Of a DNA stretch of 64,000 nucleotides, positions 33,884 to 47,167 are shown one piece after another. The notes beneath the pieces were generated by a model. The model did not search any database. It was not told the origin of the DNA and saw nothing but the letters and a program-made list of their open reading frames with translations. The position numbers were made by a program, and so were the translations under genes. The stretch covers positions 447,927,096-447,991,095 of the forward strand of contig JASDDO010000026.1 of NCBI GenBank assembly GCA_030015575.1. Direction: 5' to 3'. How positions within the stretch are numbered: position 1 is the stretch's first letter; each line of letters starts with the position of its first letter. The DNA is from Agapanthus africanus (lineage: Eukaryota; Streptophyta; Magnoliopsida; Asparagales; Amaryllidaceae).

Positions 33884-36800
33884 TGTTTGTACGTCAGTGA
33901 CAGGGGTTGTTTGGTGGTTTTGCAGGCGTAAGCTATAGGTTTTATCATATGAGCGAAACATGTGCCGTTTTGGTTTTCCGACTTGATTTTAATACGCATT
34001 TGCGATTGTGTATTGGTTTTAGGTACCCTCACATGGATTTCAAGACAACAAGGATGAGCGTGGCGTCATCGACCCCAACAAGCGAGGATCAATGTGAGTA
34101 GATCTATATCTACGGGGGAAGTCGGGTGGATGTCGTATAGCACCCCCGCAGTTCGTAGTGTAGTGTATGGTATATATTATATGGATATATTTATATATTT
34201 ATTGTAAGATTATGATTTATCTAGATAGACTTTGGGAGTCATGGTTAACATTAGTGTAATTGGGTGATAGCGTCATTAGTTAGTTTAGTCGCGAACCCTA
34301 GAATAAAGTTTACACCCACACGTACACACATGCTTACTTTGGTTTACTTGTGCGTATATGGGGATATGTATATATATACACATAGGTATGGGACTATGTA
34401 TGTACATATACGTACACATATACATGGATGATGAGGATAGTATATGGTACGTGGAGATGAGTCGATGAGATTTGGGCATGATGCCATGAGATCGGTGATA
34501 TGTTTTGTTTCATATTGTGAGATACGACATAAGATTTTAGCGGGCCTTCAGGCGTGTTTTTTCATACACGCATATATATGCAGATGGTATCAGATTGTAT
34601 TAGACTTAGATCAGTACCCCCACTTCTTGAGATATGATGATAAGGACACCAGATAATTGATGAGATAAATGTGAGATTCGAACCGTACCCAGATTTGGGA
34701 TACCGTACGATGGATTTACCGTACGGGATATATATTGATGATAGATCCGCACTCTTGACTTGAGGATGTCATGTTATATATTGTATCGTATGTGATACTA
34801 TTGAGGCGGGATCACTGACTATTATATTTCTATGTATCGACTCAGACCTAGGTGGTCTTCCTTACCTTTTTGATTAGCCTGTTAGTTTAGTCCTGTAGTT
34901 ACTTGTAGATGCTAGACTAGACTCGAGTTATACCTATTTCAAAACTAACGAATCGTGAGTATTTTAAAGACATGCCAATGGATTCTATGGATATTTCAAA
35001 GGACGTACCCTTTTTCTTAAAGAACACCGTAGCCCCTATTTTTCCAAACACCACGATTCATGTGATTTCAAATGACAAACTGGATCACTCGTATAACTAA
35101 TGTAGATTCCTTATTGTTGCATTTACCTTCTATTTCCATATATTCATGTTATTATTAGCACATTGCATGCTTATATACTCGTGATTTATGTTATATTAAA
35201 CCCATGCTATCAGGCCACCAGCACCATTACCGATTATTCGTATGCTCCACGTACACCTGCTTTCCTGCTCACACACTTTATCATCGATAATTGCCATGTC
35301 ACAACACAGTAGGATTGTTGCATCAGGATATGACTCCTTGCATGACATACTTGCGTACATACATACTGTACACCCATACTTGAGTATATACATATTGTAC
35401 ACCCATACATGCGTACATACATATTGTACACCCACACTTGCATACATACATATTTGCACATACATAGATGATTCTGGCTTGATTTTGGAGATTTGGGAAC
35501 CGCAAGATATATTTTAAAACTGGATTCATTTGAATGAGCGGTTTTCCCTTGATATGTGTATATTACTGTTCCATGTTGCATGATATTCGGATATGCTTAC
35601 ATTTCTGTTAGATGTCGCATACATCATACTTTATGATTATTCGCATTGAGATATGTTGTTTTCATGAGATTTCTGGATTTGAGAGCCGTGGTTATTTCAA
35701 AAGAGAGTATGTATTGTTTTAAAAAAAAACTGGTTTCTCTTGATATGATATTTCAGTGCGTCCACCATATGTTTTCTCGGTTTTGAGAGTGGCATGTGAA
35801 ACCCGATTCGAGTAGCGGTAATCACCGTCTGCGGTCACATGGTGGACCCGGTGAGGTATCCCGGGGCTAGAAGACTCGTATTGTTAGACGGTGAGCCTGG
35901 CAGGGGAGCGCTACCTACCGGTGATAGTATTTGGGACCCGTCAGTTATCCGGAGGATACCGACCGTAGTCATGAGAGGGATATGAGGGCCGACTAGAGTA
36001 GGCGGCGCTTGAGGCGAGATACATATGAGGGCCGATCTGTGGATGCGGCACCTGAGATATATAAGGATTTACATGTCGATGTTGCACACGGGTTTACTAA
36101 TGTTTTGAGTGTCGATGTTGGACACCCAGGTTCCATGATTTTGATGTGTCGCAAAGGACACACGTTGATTTATATCCTCATACTTTCATGCATATGCTTT
36201 TATGACTTTTATGCGCATGATGTTATTGTGTCATTGTTTGACACGTGGACGAGATCCGTATGCATACAGGCGTTGATTTCATAGTTGGATGATATCCACA
36301 TACTTATAGACTCATGACATAGTTGACCCTGATTCATGTTAATTACATTGATCATACCTCATATTTTTGATATGTTGCTACCTGAGGCACTGACACGAGC
36401 ACTTGGTATTACACTTATGTATAGATGTTTACCTTTGCAACCTTACCATAGTTCAGACATTATCATATTGAGGATATATATATATATATATATATTACAG
36501 ATCGTTTTGAGCTAGGATTGAGTCATACATACTATTTCTGCTCTGTGATGTTTTCTACTCACGAGTTGGCAACTCACCCCCATTGTGCTTGCAGGTTTTG
36601 TCGTACAGGTTTCTTTGCGGCTTTGCTGGCACACTTCATTCAATCCGGGTGATTGCTTTGGTAGACGGGTTCACTTGTATCGTGACCACCATTGTACTCT
36701 ATTTTTTTCCAGTTATATCTAGTAAACTCCATCAACCAAACTAGTATATTTATTAGACTTAGAAGGCCAGTGTATATTCTTTCGACCTTGGAGTTGCGCG

Positions 36801-37202
36801 TTGTATTATTATGGTTTTCTTGATGGTTTTGAGTTTCCTTTTGAGTTTTGATACTCGCATTTCGGCGTTGTATATTATATTGCTTGAGTGGTTGTGACCG
36901 TCAATTAACGAAGAGCTAGCTCCCGCTTGGGGATGCTTTTATTCATATTATGCATGTTGTACCCCTTTGGGGCCAGTATTTACAAAGGAAACTCTACCCA
37001 AATTTTCAGAAAAGACTTGAGATTTTAAAAATGCACACTTCGGCTTATGTTATTAAAACCACTTGCTTTAAACCATGTTTTCTTCACTTCTTTCATAAAA
37101 TGGTTTAGATTTCTAGGATTTCTTGGCTTACTTGAATTAGATTGGGTCCTATAGACTTCATATGATTCAAGTGCCAGTCACGTGCCATTTCAGGTCGTGA
37201 CA
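33884..37202 (+). repeat. 5' LTR of element B, first 1.29 kb missing
   Basis: Position 33884 corresponds to 52577 in the 3' LTR. The missing start was separated by F and should lie left of the window. Ends CGTGACA before the primer site. No gene inside; short open frames are shadows. Includes a 29-bp tandem array (about 35345-35465). Confidence 0.88.
36073..36244 (+). repeat. GTGTC-N7-GACAC type iterons in the LTR of B
   Basis: Units at about 36073, 36109, 36146 and 36228, each 16-17 nt with 5-bp complementary ends (the first is imperfect). They match the set at 54768-54939 in the other LTR. Confidence 0.75.
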
Positions 37203-37206
37203 AAGT

Positions 37207-37218
37207 TGGTATCAGAGC
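37207..37218 (+). other. Primer binding site of element B, tRNA-Met type
   Basis: TGGTATCAGAGC, four bases after the LTR end. Confidence 0.92.
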
Positions 37219-38862
37219 GCTAGGTTAACTTTGGTTCGAGTCAATGTTTGACTATACGAATCCTAGGGCGTTTGTATATATACGGAATCTAGGCTTGACC
37301 TTACGGAACATAGACTTGGTCGAGGGAGTATTAGACTCGATATTTTGTCGCGTAGGTTGACCTTGGTTGATGGAGTAGGTGACTTAAGGAGAGTGACGTA
37401 CCGTGTGTATGTTCCGCGGCATACTTACGATTCGCTACTCCGCTTCAGAAGCCTTAGGATGTACATTCCCTTGCACAACATTATATTCATTCCTATGATC
37501 TATCCTCATCATTATTGGTTATGGTTTTTGCTGCCACGATTACATGGGCAGAGAGAGAGCTACGGATAGAGTTGCGTCGGCACGATCTCGTCACGGACGA
37601 GGACTGACCAGGGCGTGATTCCAGGGATAGACGATTGCATAGAGGCGTCATTTTATTGTGTTTTCGCGCCATGAGCATTTGATGGATCACTTTTAAGAGA
37701 TTTCTCGGACGTGCAGATCAGCCCTAGAGGATCAAGCTACTGTTAGAGGCCAGCCAGAATGTGATGACCGTTGATTCACCGATTATTTGATGATTGAGGC
37801 ACTGTTCAACGTGCGGACAAATGAGCCAGTTGTTGCTGCGAATGATGAGATATCGCCCCAGATGTTGGAGCTATGCCGCACGAGTTGAACTTAGAGATGT
37901 GACAGAAGATCGCTAGTCACCTAAGGAGGAATGGCTAGGACATGTGTTACGTTGCCTACCCCGATGCGAGGTCATCAAATTGATTGATTCCAGCTAGAGA
38001 CGACTTCACGTAGGTACGTTGAGAGTCTCTAGAAGACGATCGAATGTCAGAAACCCATTTTCCAAGTTTAATTTATTCTGAAAAACATGCAGGTAATTCC
38101 GTGGACCCTCTAAAAGAATGAAACCCTAACTCGATATAATGACCATGAGAATGCTTTTAAACCTTAGGGTTTGCAGCAGTTCAGCGGTGCCATTGATGAG
38201 GCTTGGGTTTGTCCTTCTATGGTTGGTCCATAGGTACTGTGGCATGTACTGGAATACTATTAAACTGTACTCAAGATGTTGAACTCTTGGGGGATTATGG
38301 AACTTTGACGAATCGATCTAAAGGTTCGACGTCATTCGGATATCATGTGATGGGATACATTACTTGGGAGTCACCGGATACGAATATAGCCGTTGGAGCA
38401 CAGTCCATGTAGCCACGAAGAGACGAGTCCGAATCAGTCGACATTAGAGAAAGTGGAGTAAGAGGCTCGTACGATATCTTTATGAGATGACGTTCCACTC
38501 CGCTGAAATCTGGGATGTGATACGCATGCAGAGGCGTTGTACATGGATATATATTCCGGGAGGTTTCGCGATGAGTATGCAGCCGTTCAGGAACAAGAAA
38601 TAGATTTAGTAAAAGATTATAACATCCAGGCAGTTCGGCAGAAACGAGATTTGGGAGAGATTTCGACAGAACCTTTCTGGAATACTATACGAGAAGATAT
38701 GGACCAAGGAGCGGTCATATGGCGCACACCCAGCAGGACAGTGTTCGGCATTGTCGACAAGATATGTTATGAGTGACCATGACAGTTGGCCAGAGATGTT
38801 TAGAGGATGTGCTAGGGCAGGACTATTTCCGTCATCTTTGATTTCGATATTTTATGCGATTT
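37219..38862 (+). other. Noncoding interior of element B, left part
   Basis: No coding frame of note on either strand. The start resembles the leaders of the chromovirus (42202 onward) and of H (62471 onward). The whole stretch has a co-linear relative at 62471-64000, so it is a defined non-coding domain and not random decay. Contains the shared block at 38101-38330. Confidence 0.82.
38101..38330 (+). repeat. Cross-superfamily shared block, copy in LARD B
   Basis: Landmarks GTGGACCCTCTAAAAGAATG, AACTCGATATAATGACCATG, AAACCTTAGGGTTTG and GTCCTTCTATGG in the same order as in copia D. Roughly 70 percent similar to copia D by eye. Confidence 0.85.
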
Positions 38863-41800
38863 TGTAACACCTTAGAATGTGATTAGGGGTTATTATGCTT
38901 TAATGTTGGGTTTTTAGTAAAAAGTTTACCAAAACGGTTTTCAAATATTTTATCTGGACTTATGAATATTTTATTAGAATTTAATTTAGACTGCACACAC
39001 ATGTGCATGTTAACTAGGGTTAAGTTTGGGGTTAAACCATGTTTAGATAACCATGGTGGATTAACCCATTTAATTAGGTTAATATGAGTCAATTAAGTGT
39101 ATTGTTTTTTTTAATTATTGTTTTGTTTTGGCATTGACTTGAGTGAGGAGAGAGAGAGGGAGTGATGGCTTAAGGTATGGCTCCACTAATCTCACCCCCT
39201 TTTCTAAAACCCTCACTCTCATTTCTCATTCTCACACCTCTCCCTCCCTCTCACTTACACACACATACACACCCATAACCACAGCAGCAGCAGCAGAAAC
39301 AAAAGAAGCAGCAAGAAACAACAACAGCAGCAATGCAGCAGCAGCAGCAAAAAACAACAGCAACAACAGCCGCTGAGCAGCAGCAGCAGCAATAGCAGCA
39401 GCATCACAAGCAGCAGCACACCCCCGCACCCCCTTCTCCTTCTTCTTCTTCTCCTTCTTCTTGCACCTAGGATCCCTAGAGGTATAAATTTTAATCTTAA
39501 CTTCTTGCTTTTGCTAGAATATGGTTATTTATGCTTAAGTTAGTATTTAATGTGATTCAGTGCTAGAATTGTGATTTAAGTGGAGATTTGGCCAAGTGAT
39601 GATTTTATGGTTAATATAACTTGACTAGGTGTTTTTAAGGCAATTTAAAACAAGTTTTGCCCCAGATTTCACTAAAATACCATAGGGTTTCAATTTAGTG
39701 TAGTTTAATGTTTTAATGTAGATTTTTAGCCTTTTTAAGGTCTACTGTTAGCCCTAGTGCTTCAGGAAAAATCTGAGTTAACTGGAGCATACACATTAGA
39801 CATTGATCACACACAGAGAACACGAGACCCCGTACTCACTGTTTGGCCACCGTTTTATTCGTTCTGGCCGCAATTGTGGCCAGATGGGGGGTTCTGATGT
39901 TGGGGTTTGGGTCTGTTGGAGTCTGCTGTATAATTAGGGTTTTTGCTATATGCAACTTTTTATATTTTCACTCGAGTCAACATCTGGGACTTAAAACCCT
40001 TTTTCAATACTTTTAACTCATGCGACACGTGTGTTTTCTGTGTTGGGTCTATGGTGCACTACGCGACGCAGCGAGTCGGGATAGTTTCTAGTTAGGTTAC
40101 ATAAGTTTTGAAGTATCGAGCGCACGCGCGTTTAGTTTTCAACGCGAGTTTTTCCTTTGATCGTGATATCGCATTTTTGCAGGTTTTAGCCTTATGTGTA
40201 TTACTTGTGTGTTTCTAGGGTCGATCGCGGAGACGTCGGACGTGGCGCAGAAGGGAAAAGCGATGGATGGACCCGGCTAGCACGAGATCACGGGTGAGTA
40301 GATGTAACATCTATGGGGGAAAATCGTTTGGATGGCGCAAGACGCCCGTTAGATTGGATAATTTAAAAGACTTCTAGTGGCACTAGTATTCATGAGTATA
40401 GTGCCTACTTAAACATCTTGCTGCATTCATGATTCTATATACTTACATACATGTGCGAACTCACTTCATAGGACACTTGCACTATTGCCAAGGTTTTTAT
40501 GCAGCACGAGCAATATTCATGCGTACACACACGCATTGGTAATTACTGTGCCACAACACTAGATAACTTGTATAACCTGAAATTTAGAACAATTTCACCA
40601 TATATGATACTTAAACCTGTGCTAATGCATTTAAATTCCTCAGGATGACTATGTAGGATTGCTAGTCATATGCATGTACCTCATTGCATCGTTCGTCCAT
40701 GCCTAGACTATTTGTCATACATTGCAGTTCGACTTGTTGATACTATAGGCATTCATTATCATTGACATATGCACTTATGATGTTCTTCTTGAGGATTTCA
40801 GCACTTTAGATTTATGAGATTTTGGGGAAAAGCTGCAAGGATTTGATAAACCTGATATTATTTTAAACATTGAAAGTTGCGGTTTTTCTCGGGATATGAT
40901 ACATGTGTCGTCCACTATGAGTTTTCTGTTGGTTTTCGAGACCCGTTTTCGAGGAGTTGGATGAACCGTCCCGGGTACATGGTGGGCCCGGTATGGTACC
41001 CCGGGGCAAGAAGATCGAGGTGTAGACGATGAGCCTGGCAGGGGCAGACTACATACCGATGATTGTTGGCGCGATGGATATGCAGAGGATACCGACCGGG
41101 GCCGTGAGATGATGAGATATTGATACTTTGAGATGGGTCAGCCGGACGGCTGGGGCCGGAGATACTGTGATAAGGATACATGAGATTTGAGACAGTTGTT
41201 GAGGTGTCGATACTGGACACGGATTTCTGTTGGTTCTCTTGATATTATGCTGATATTTCAAAAGAGTTTTCTAAGAAGAAAATAATGATTTTCTTATATC
41301 AACATATTCAGATCACGAGTTGAAATTGATTAATGTTGCATGCATACCTGCCAGTACATCATGCCAGATAGCATTGTACATTGATTCATGTTGCATACAT
41401 ATCTGCTAGTATATCATGCCATATCAGTATTGTTGATGTTATGACACTTGCGTGCATGCTTACGTTAGCCTCTATAGATGTTATTTATTATTCACGAGGT
41501 GGCAACTCACCCCCGTTGTGCCACGGCCTTCTTGCAGGTCCGCTCCGTCAGCACTGTAGCGGCGGACGCACTTGCTCCTTTTGCTCCTTTTGCCTGGACT
41601 TGAGGCTTTTGCTCGTAGGTGGGTTGTGATATCATTTTGGTTTCCACCTTTTATATTCAATGTATTTAGAGTACTCCATATGCTGTATTTACTGTACCTG
41701 CTATTGTATTGATGTATATTGACCTAGAGACGAGACAGTGAGATTTGTGGACTTTTATATTGTATTTTGGGGTCGAGCTCACTTGAGCCGACTTGATGCT

Positions 41801-42185
41801 TATTACCTGTGCCTTTTATACTTATTTTGCACATTGCTGATTTACATTGCGTGGGATTTGAGTCCGCTTCGGCGAAGAGCTAGCTCCCGCTTGCGGATGC
41901 CTTATTTCATGTTGCTCATATATATATTTCTGTTTTGTACCCGTTTGGGGGCTAGTATTTTACAAAGGAGACTCTGCCGAAATTTTCGGAAAAATGGATT
42001 TTGTTTTTAAAAAGCTTGATGTGACTTATTGGAATAAAAAATCGTTTTCAATAAATTGGGTTTTCTTCACTCTATTGAATAGATGGGTTTTGATTTCTGG
42101 GCTTTGGCTTACTTAGATTGCGTACGCCTTGAGACGTTTCGTAATTTAATTGCCAGTCGCATTCCGTACCTTTCGTGTCGTGACA
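38863..42185 (+). repeat. 5' LTR of chromovirus C, 3323 bp
   Basis: Starts TGTAACACCTTAG and ends CGTGACA. No gene inside. It includes a CAG-rich run and a single 17-nt GTGTC...GACAC unit at 41204-41220. Confidence 0.92.
39283..39420 (+). repeat. CAG-rich imperfect triplet repeat in the 5' LTR of C
   Basis: About 140 nt of CAG/CAA-type triplets followed by TTC-rich sequence. The matching runs at about 47585-47715 and, inverted, in F differ in length and interruption. Confidence 0.85.
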
Positions 42186-42189
42186 AAGT

Positions 42190-42201
42190 TGGTATCAGAG
42201 G
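42190..42201 (+). other. Primer binding site of chromovirus C, tRNA-Met type
   Basis: TGGTATCAGAGG, four bases after the LTR; the last base differs from the usual C. Confidence 0.9.
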
Positions 42202-42420
42202 ATAGGTTTTACCTTTCTGAGCGTATGATGACCTTTCGTAGATTGAGTAAGTGACATAAGCAGGGTAACGTAGCGTGTGTATGTCCGCTGCATACTTGCG
42301 ATATGGTACTCCGCCTAAGTGACTTTAGGATATACTTTCTTGAAATTCCTTCTTCAATTTCCGTGTATCCTATGATTCTATTGCACTGTTCTTATTATCC
42401 TGTTTCCTGTACTTGCCACT

Positions 42421-43575
42421 ATGCCGACGAAGGCTACGAGGGCGCAGTGGGCTGCCACCCGAGATGAGATCCGAGCAAGCTCGTCCGAGACAAGGACCGA
42501 GCAGGACGGTGTACCTACTCCTCAGGGACAGACTGATCCGTCTTCCCTAAGCCATATGGATAGGCTAGAGTCTAGTATGGAGGAGCTACGACAGATGATG
42601 GGAGATATGCAGGAGTTACGACAGATGGTGGGATCATTAGTAGAGGCCAGTCGTGCACCGAGATCATAGGACGTACCTACGGCATCACAGACTACGATTG
42701 TACCGGCTGCCCAGACAGTTGCTCCTACTACTACCGTGGCTATTCCAGTATCGCTACAGGATTTCGTGAGGCTGAGACCCCCACTCTTCACCGGCACTGA
42801 TGCAGCGGAGGATCTGCAGACATTCCTTGACAAATTAGCCAGGATTTGCCATTCGCTCAGATGTTCTGACGATAGATGGATGGAGCTTACGAGTTTTCGT
42901 CTAGAGGGCCTTGCGCAAACATGGTGTGAGTCGATCGAGAGAGGTCGAGCTACAGGTCTACCTCCTATGACTTGGGATGAGTTCACAACAGTATTTCTAG
43001 CCCGTTTCCTTCCCGAGAGCGTTCGTGATGCTAGAGCTCGTAGTTTTGAGGCTTTGCGCAAAACTCCAGGGATGACAGTGTCCGAGTATGATGTCCAGTT
43101 TACGCAGTTGTCCAGATACGCTCCGTACTTGGTTGATACTTAAGAGAAGAGGGTAAAGAGGTTTATACAGGGACTTGACACCCAGTTATTTCTTGCCATC
43201 GGCGCCCAGTACTTCGAGGCTTATGCAGCTGTTGTGGTCACGGCCTTATGGATGGAGGGGCGCATTTCAGAGACTTCGGTCGTTTCTAGGCCGAAAAGGA
43301 TTGGTACCGATATGCCATCTCAGAGGCGTCTTGACAGATTCTTTCCGAGAGATGGTGGCGGCAGAGGAGTTGGACGGGGTCAGCTATTTGGTTCTTATCC
43401 ACAGGGACAGCAGGCGTCGCCAGGATATTTTTGGTGCTGGAGTCTGTGCCATCATATCAGAGACTGTATGGTGAGACGACAGGGAGCGGCGACAGTTCCA
43501 CATGTGGCTTTACCACCTTCACCACCTCATCAGTTTGCTCTACTTCATACCCCTGTGATGCTCCATGTCAGTTAG
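42421..43575 (+). pseudogene. Gag of chromovirus C, broken
   Basis: Begins with ATG at 42421. The first piece stops at 42667-42669 (TAG). The Gag core resumes in the same frame at about 42670-43143, where it stops at TAA after LVDT and continues as EKRVKRFIQGLDTQLF. The same frame then runs to 43575. The zinc knuckle is damaged: CWSLCHHIRDC has lost the usual spacing. Gag would normally form the particle and bind element RNA; this one cannot be made in full length. Confidence 0.85.
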
Positions 43576-43659
43576 ATGCCCTAGAGGTCGTGGATGCGGC
43601 GGTCCTATTCAAAGAGGACGAGGAGGAAGAAGCCGAGGCAGAGGTCAGCCAGCTATTGG

Positions 43660-46600
43660 TGGGGGACATGCCCGAGTACTCACTTTGATCCCGTAGGATG
43701 CGCAGGCATCCAATGCCGTCGAGACAGGTACCTTGCTAGTATGTTCTTTCGACGCGCGAGTATTATTCAACCCAGGTTCCATACATTCGTATGCATCTAC
43801 ACACTTTGCACCGATGTTGGGCCGTGAGTCATCGTCGTTAGATCAGCTGCTTGTTGTTGTTACTCCGATAGGCGAGTCGTTTGTCGCTCGTTTTGTGTTT
43901 CGATTGTATTCCGTTCGTATCGGAGAGAGGTGTTCATCGTCTGATTTGATTCTCCTTGATATGTTGGACTTTGATGTGCTTCTGGGCATGGACTGGATAG
44001 CCACTTGTTATGCATCTGTGGACTTCCGCGAGAAGGCAGTCAGATTTAGCTTTCCGGGAGAGCCAGTCCTTGTTATTCAGGGAGACCGCAGTGTCACCCT
44101 TCCCAGCCTTATTTTGTCTCTTCGCGCCGGTAAGCTCTTACGGAAGGCATGTCAGGGATTCTTAGCTTCTGTTTGTGATACTCGAGTTGCAGAGGTTCCG
44201 TTGGACCAGGTCCTGATTGTATGTGAGTCCCCTGATGTTTTCCCTGACGAACTGCCTAGGCTACCGCCTGAGCGCGATGTTGAGTTCTGCATTGACTTGA
44301 TTCCCGGCTCGGGGTCTATTTCCATAACGCCTTATCGGATGACCCCGGCGGAGCTTAGAGAGCTGAAGGATCAGTTGCATGATTTGTTAGATAAAGAGCT
44401 TATGCGACCTAGTATATCTCCGTGGGGTGCTCCTGTCTTGTTCGTCAAGAAGAAAGACGGCAGTTTGCGCTTGTGTGTTGATTACCGCCAGCTGAACAGG
44501 TTTACCATACGGAACAGATATCCCTTACCACGTATCGATGATTTGTTCGACCAGCTTCAGGGTGCGGGATACTTTTCAAGGATTGACTTGCGATCGGGTT
44601 ACCATCAATTGTGGGTGCGGCAGGAGGATATTCCAAGGACGGCTTATCGCACGCGTTATGGACACTATGAGTTTTTGGTGATGTCGTTCGGACTCACCAA
44701 TGCACCAGCCGCGTTTATGGACTTGATGAACCGCATTTTCAGGCCGTATCTAGATCTGTTCATCATCGTGTTTATTGACAACATTTTGGTGTATTCCCGG
44801 AGTCGAGAGGAGTACGAGCAGCACCTGCGGATCACATTGCAGACTTTGAGAGAGCACCGGCTGTTCGCGAAATTCTCCAAGTGCGCGATTTGTCTTGACA
44901 GCGTTGATTTCTTAGGTCACGTGATTACGAGAGATGGCTTATGTGTGGACCCGAAGAAGATCGATGCCTTTCAGCATTGGCCCAGACCGACATCAGTTAC
45001 GGAGATCTGCATTTTCCTAGGCCTAGCTGGCTACTACTGACGATTTGTTCAGGACTTCTCCCGTATCACTACAACATTGACCGGGTTGACCTGGAAGGGA
45101 GTTCCTTTTGATTGGACCGAGGCGTGCGAGCATAGATTCCAGCAGTTGAAGACTCGTCTGACTACTGCACCAGTGTTGTCATTGCCTTCAGGATCGGGCG
45201 GATTCATAGTTTATTGCGATTCATCGCGAATGGGACTAGGTTGCGTGTTGATGCAGCACGACAGAGTTGTCGCGTATGCTTCTCGGCAGTTGAAGACAAA
45301 TGAACAGAACTATCCTACGCACGATTTAGAGATGGCTGCAGTGGTGTTTGCACTCAAGATCTGGAGATATTACCTATACGGAGAGTCGTGCCAGATATTT
45401 ACGGACCATAAGAGCTTGAAGTACATATTTCAGCAGCGAGACCTGAATCTGAGACAGCGCCCTTGGATGGAGCTGGTGAAACACTATGATTGCGAAATTC
45501 TTTACCATCCGGGCAAGGCGAACGTGGTTGCAGATGCTTTGAGTAGGAGGCCCGGAGGTAGTCTATCTTATTTGAGCGCCGTGCAGAGGCATTCGTCAGC
45601 AGATTGGCAGATTTTATGCGACAGCCGAGTTGAGTTCGTGTTCTCTCAACTAGGGGGACAGTTTGCGCATATTCGTGCACGTCCGCAGTTGCTTGACAGT
45701 ATTCATGAAGCACAGCCCAGTGATGACCGTCATTAGAGATCATGGAGCACATTAGGTAGGGCAGAGATTCCGAGTTCATGATCGATGATCAGGGGGTACT
45801 GCGATTAGGGACTCGATTGTGCATACCAGATTCTGAGGGACTGCGGCGTGAGATTCTTGAGGAGGCGCATAGATAGATATATAGGGTTCATCCAGGTTCC
45901 ACCAAGATATAACGTGATTTGAGAGATGTTTATTGGTGGGACGGAATGAAGAGGGATGCCACAGACTTCATGTCGAGATACCTGATTTGTCAGCAAGTCA
46001 AGGCCGAGCACCAGAGGCCCGCTTGAGAGTTGCAGCCTTCGCCCATTCCGAAGTGGAAATAGGAGCAGATTTTGATGGACTTCGTTGTGGTTCTACCTAG
46101 GACCAGTCGAGGGTACGACTCCATTTGGGTCATCGTGGATCGATTGATGAAAGCGGCTCACTTCCTTCCACTGAAGACCACTTTCAGTTTTGCTCAGTAT
46201 GCCCAGATTTACATCGACGAGATCGTACGGTTGCATGGCGTCCCGACTTGTATCGTGTCAGACCAAGGCAACCAGTTTACCAGCCGAGTATGGCAGAGAC
46301 TTCAGGAGGCGTTGGGCACCCGTTTGAGTTTCAGCACATCATTTCATCCGCAAACCGACGGCCAGTCAGAGCGGACTATTCAGACTCTCGAGGATATGCT
46401 CCGAGCATGCGTTTTAGACTTCAGTGGTTGCTGGGATCATCATTTACCCTTAGTGGAGTTCTCCTACAACAACAGCTTCCAAGGTACTATTCAGATGGCA
46501 CCTTTCGAGGCCTTGTATGGGAGGAGATGTACATCGCCCGTCTGTTGGACTGAGCTTAGCGAGAGCAGTATTTTGGGGCCGCAGATCATACAGGATACGA

Positions 46601-47133
46601 CCGAGAAAGTACAGTTGATTCGAGATCGGATGGGAGCGGCTCATAGCAGGAAGAAATCGTTTGCAGACAGACGCCGTCGCAGACTAGAGTTCATAGTTGG
46701 CGATCACGTTTTTCAGAGGGTCTCTCCGATGAAGGACGTGATGAGATTTGGGCAAAAAGGAAAGCTTAGTCCCAGATTTGTGGGCCCCTTCAAGATCCTA
46801 GAACGTGTCGGCGCAATTGCATATCGTTTGGCTCTTCCACCCAGCTTTCCGGATATTCACCCTGTATTCCATTTGTCGATTCTTCGTAGTTATCTTCATG
46901 ACCCTTCTCACATGATTCAGCATCAGACCGTTCAGCTTGAGCGCGATCTTTCGTTCACCGAGCAACCAGTAGTGATATTGGATCAGCAGGTGAAGAAACT
47001 TCGATCAAAGGTCTTGCCATCTGTGAAGGTTCTTTGGCGGAGCCCGAATGGTGAAGAGATCACTTGGGAGGCTGAGGCCGAGATGCGGAAGAAATTCCCT
47101 CATCTCTTTGAAGGTACGCATAGCTATATTTAA
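43660..47133 (+). pseudogene. Pol of chromovirus C with chromodomain, broken
   Basis: Order: protease, reverse transcriptase, RNase H, integrase, chromodomain. The protease site reads LFNPGSIHS where Asp-Ser/Thr-Gly is expected, so its catalytic Asp is gone. The RT box is FIDN (about 44771-44782), lacking the second catalytic Asp. RNase H follows an in-frame TGA (45038-45040) that replaces an Arg codon. Between 45720 and 46071 there is a frameshift plus four stops, and the first Cys of the integrase finger CxxC is Tyr. Integrase D, D and E are intact (D3, D64, E100 of the frame from 46072, 35 residues between the last two). A C-terminal chromodomain ends VLWRSPNGEEITWEAE, then MRKKFPHLF, stop at 47131-47133. 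The integrase and chromodomain text resembles Tekay/Del. Confidence 0.93.
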
Positions 47134-47154
47134 ATTCGGGGACAAATTTTCTTT

Positions 47155-47166
47155 AAGGGGGGAAAA
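47155..47166 (+). other. Polypurine tract of chromovirus C
   Basis: AAGGGGGGAAAA just before the 3' LTR; the same context as the PPT of element B. Confidence 0.9.
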
Positions 47167-47167
47167 T

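Noticed and set aside
39232-39429. Open frames with poly-Ala, poly-Gln or poly-Ser runs around the CAG tracts
   Set aside because: They arise from the triplet repeat in LTR sequence, differ between LTR copies and have no start context or relatives.
42522-43061. A 179-codon minus-strand frame opposite gag of the chromovirus
   Set aside because: Shadow of the plus-strand Gag, which has clear family features.
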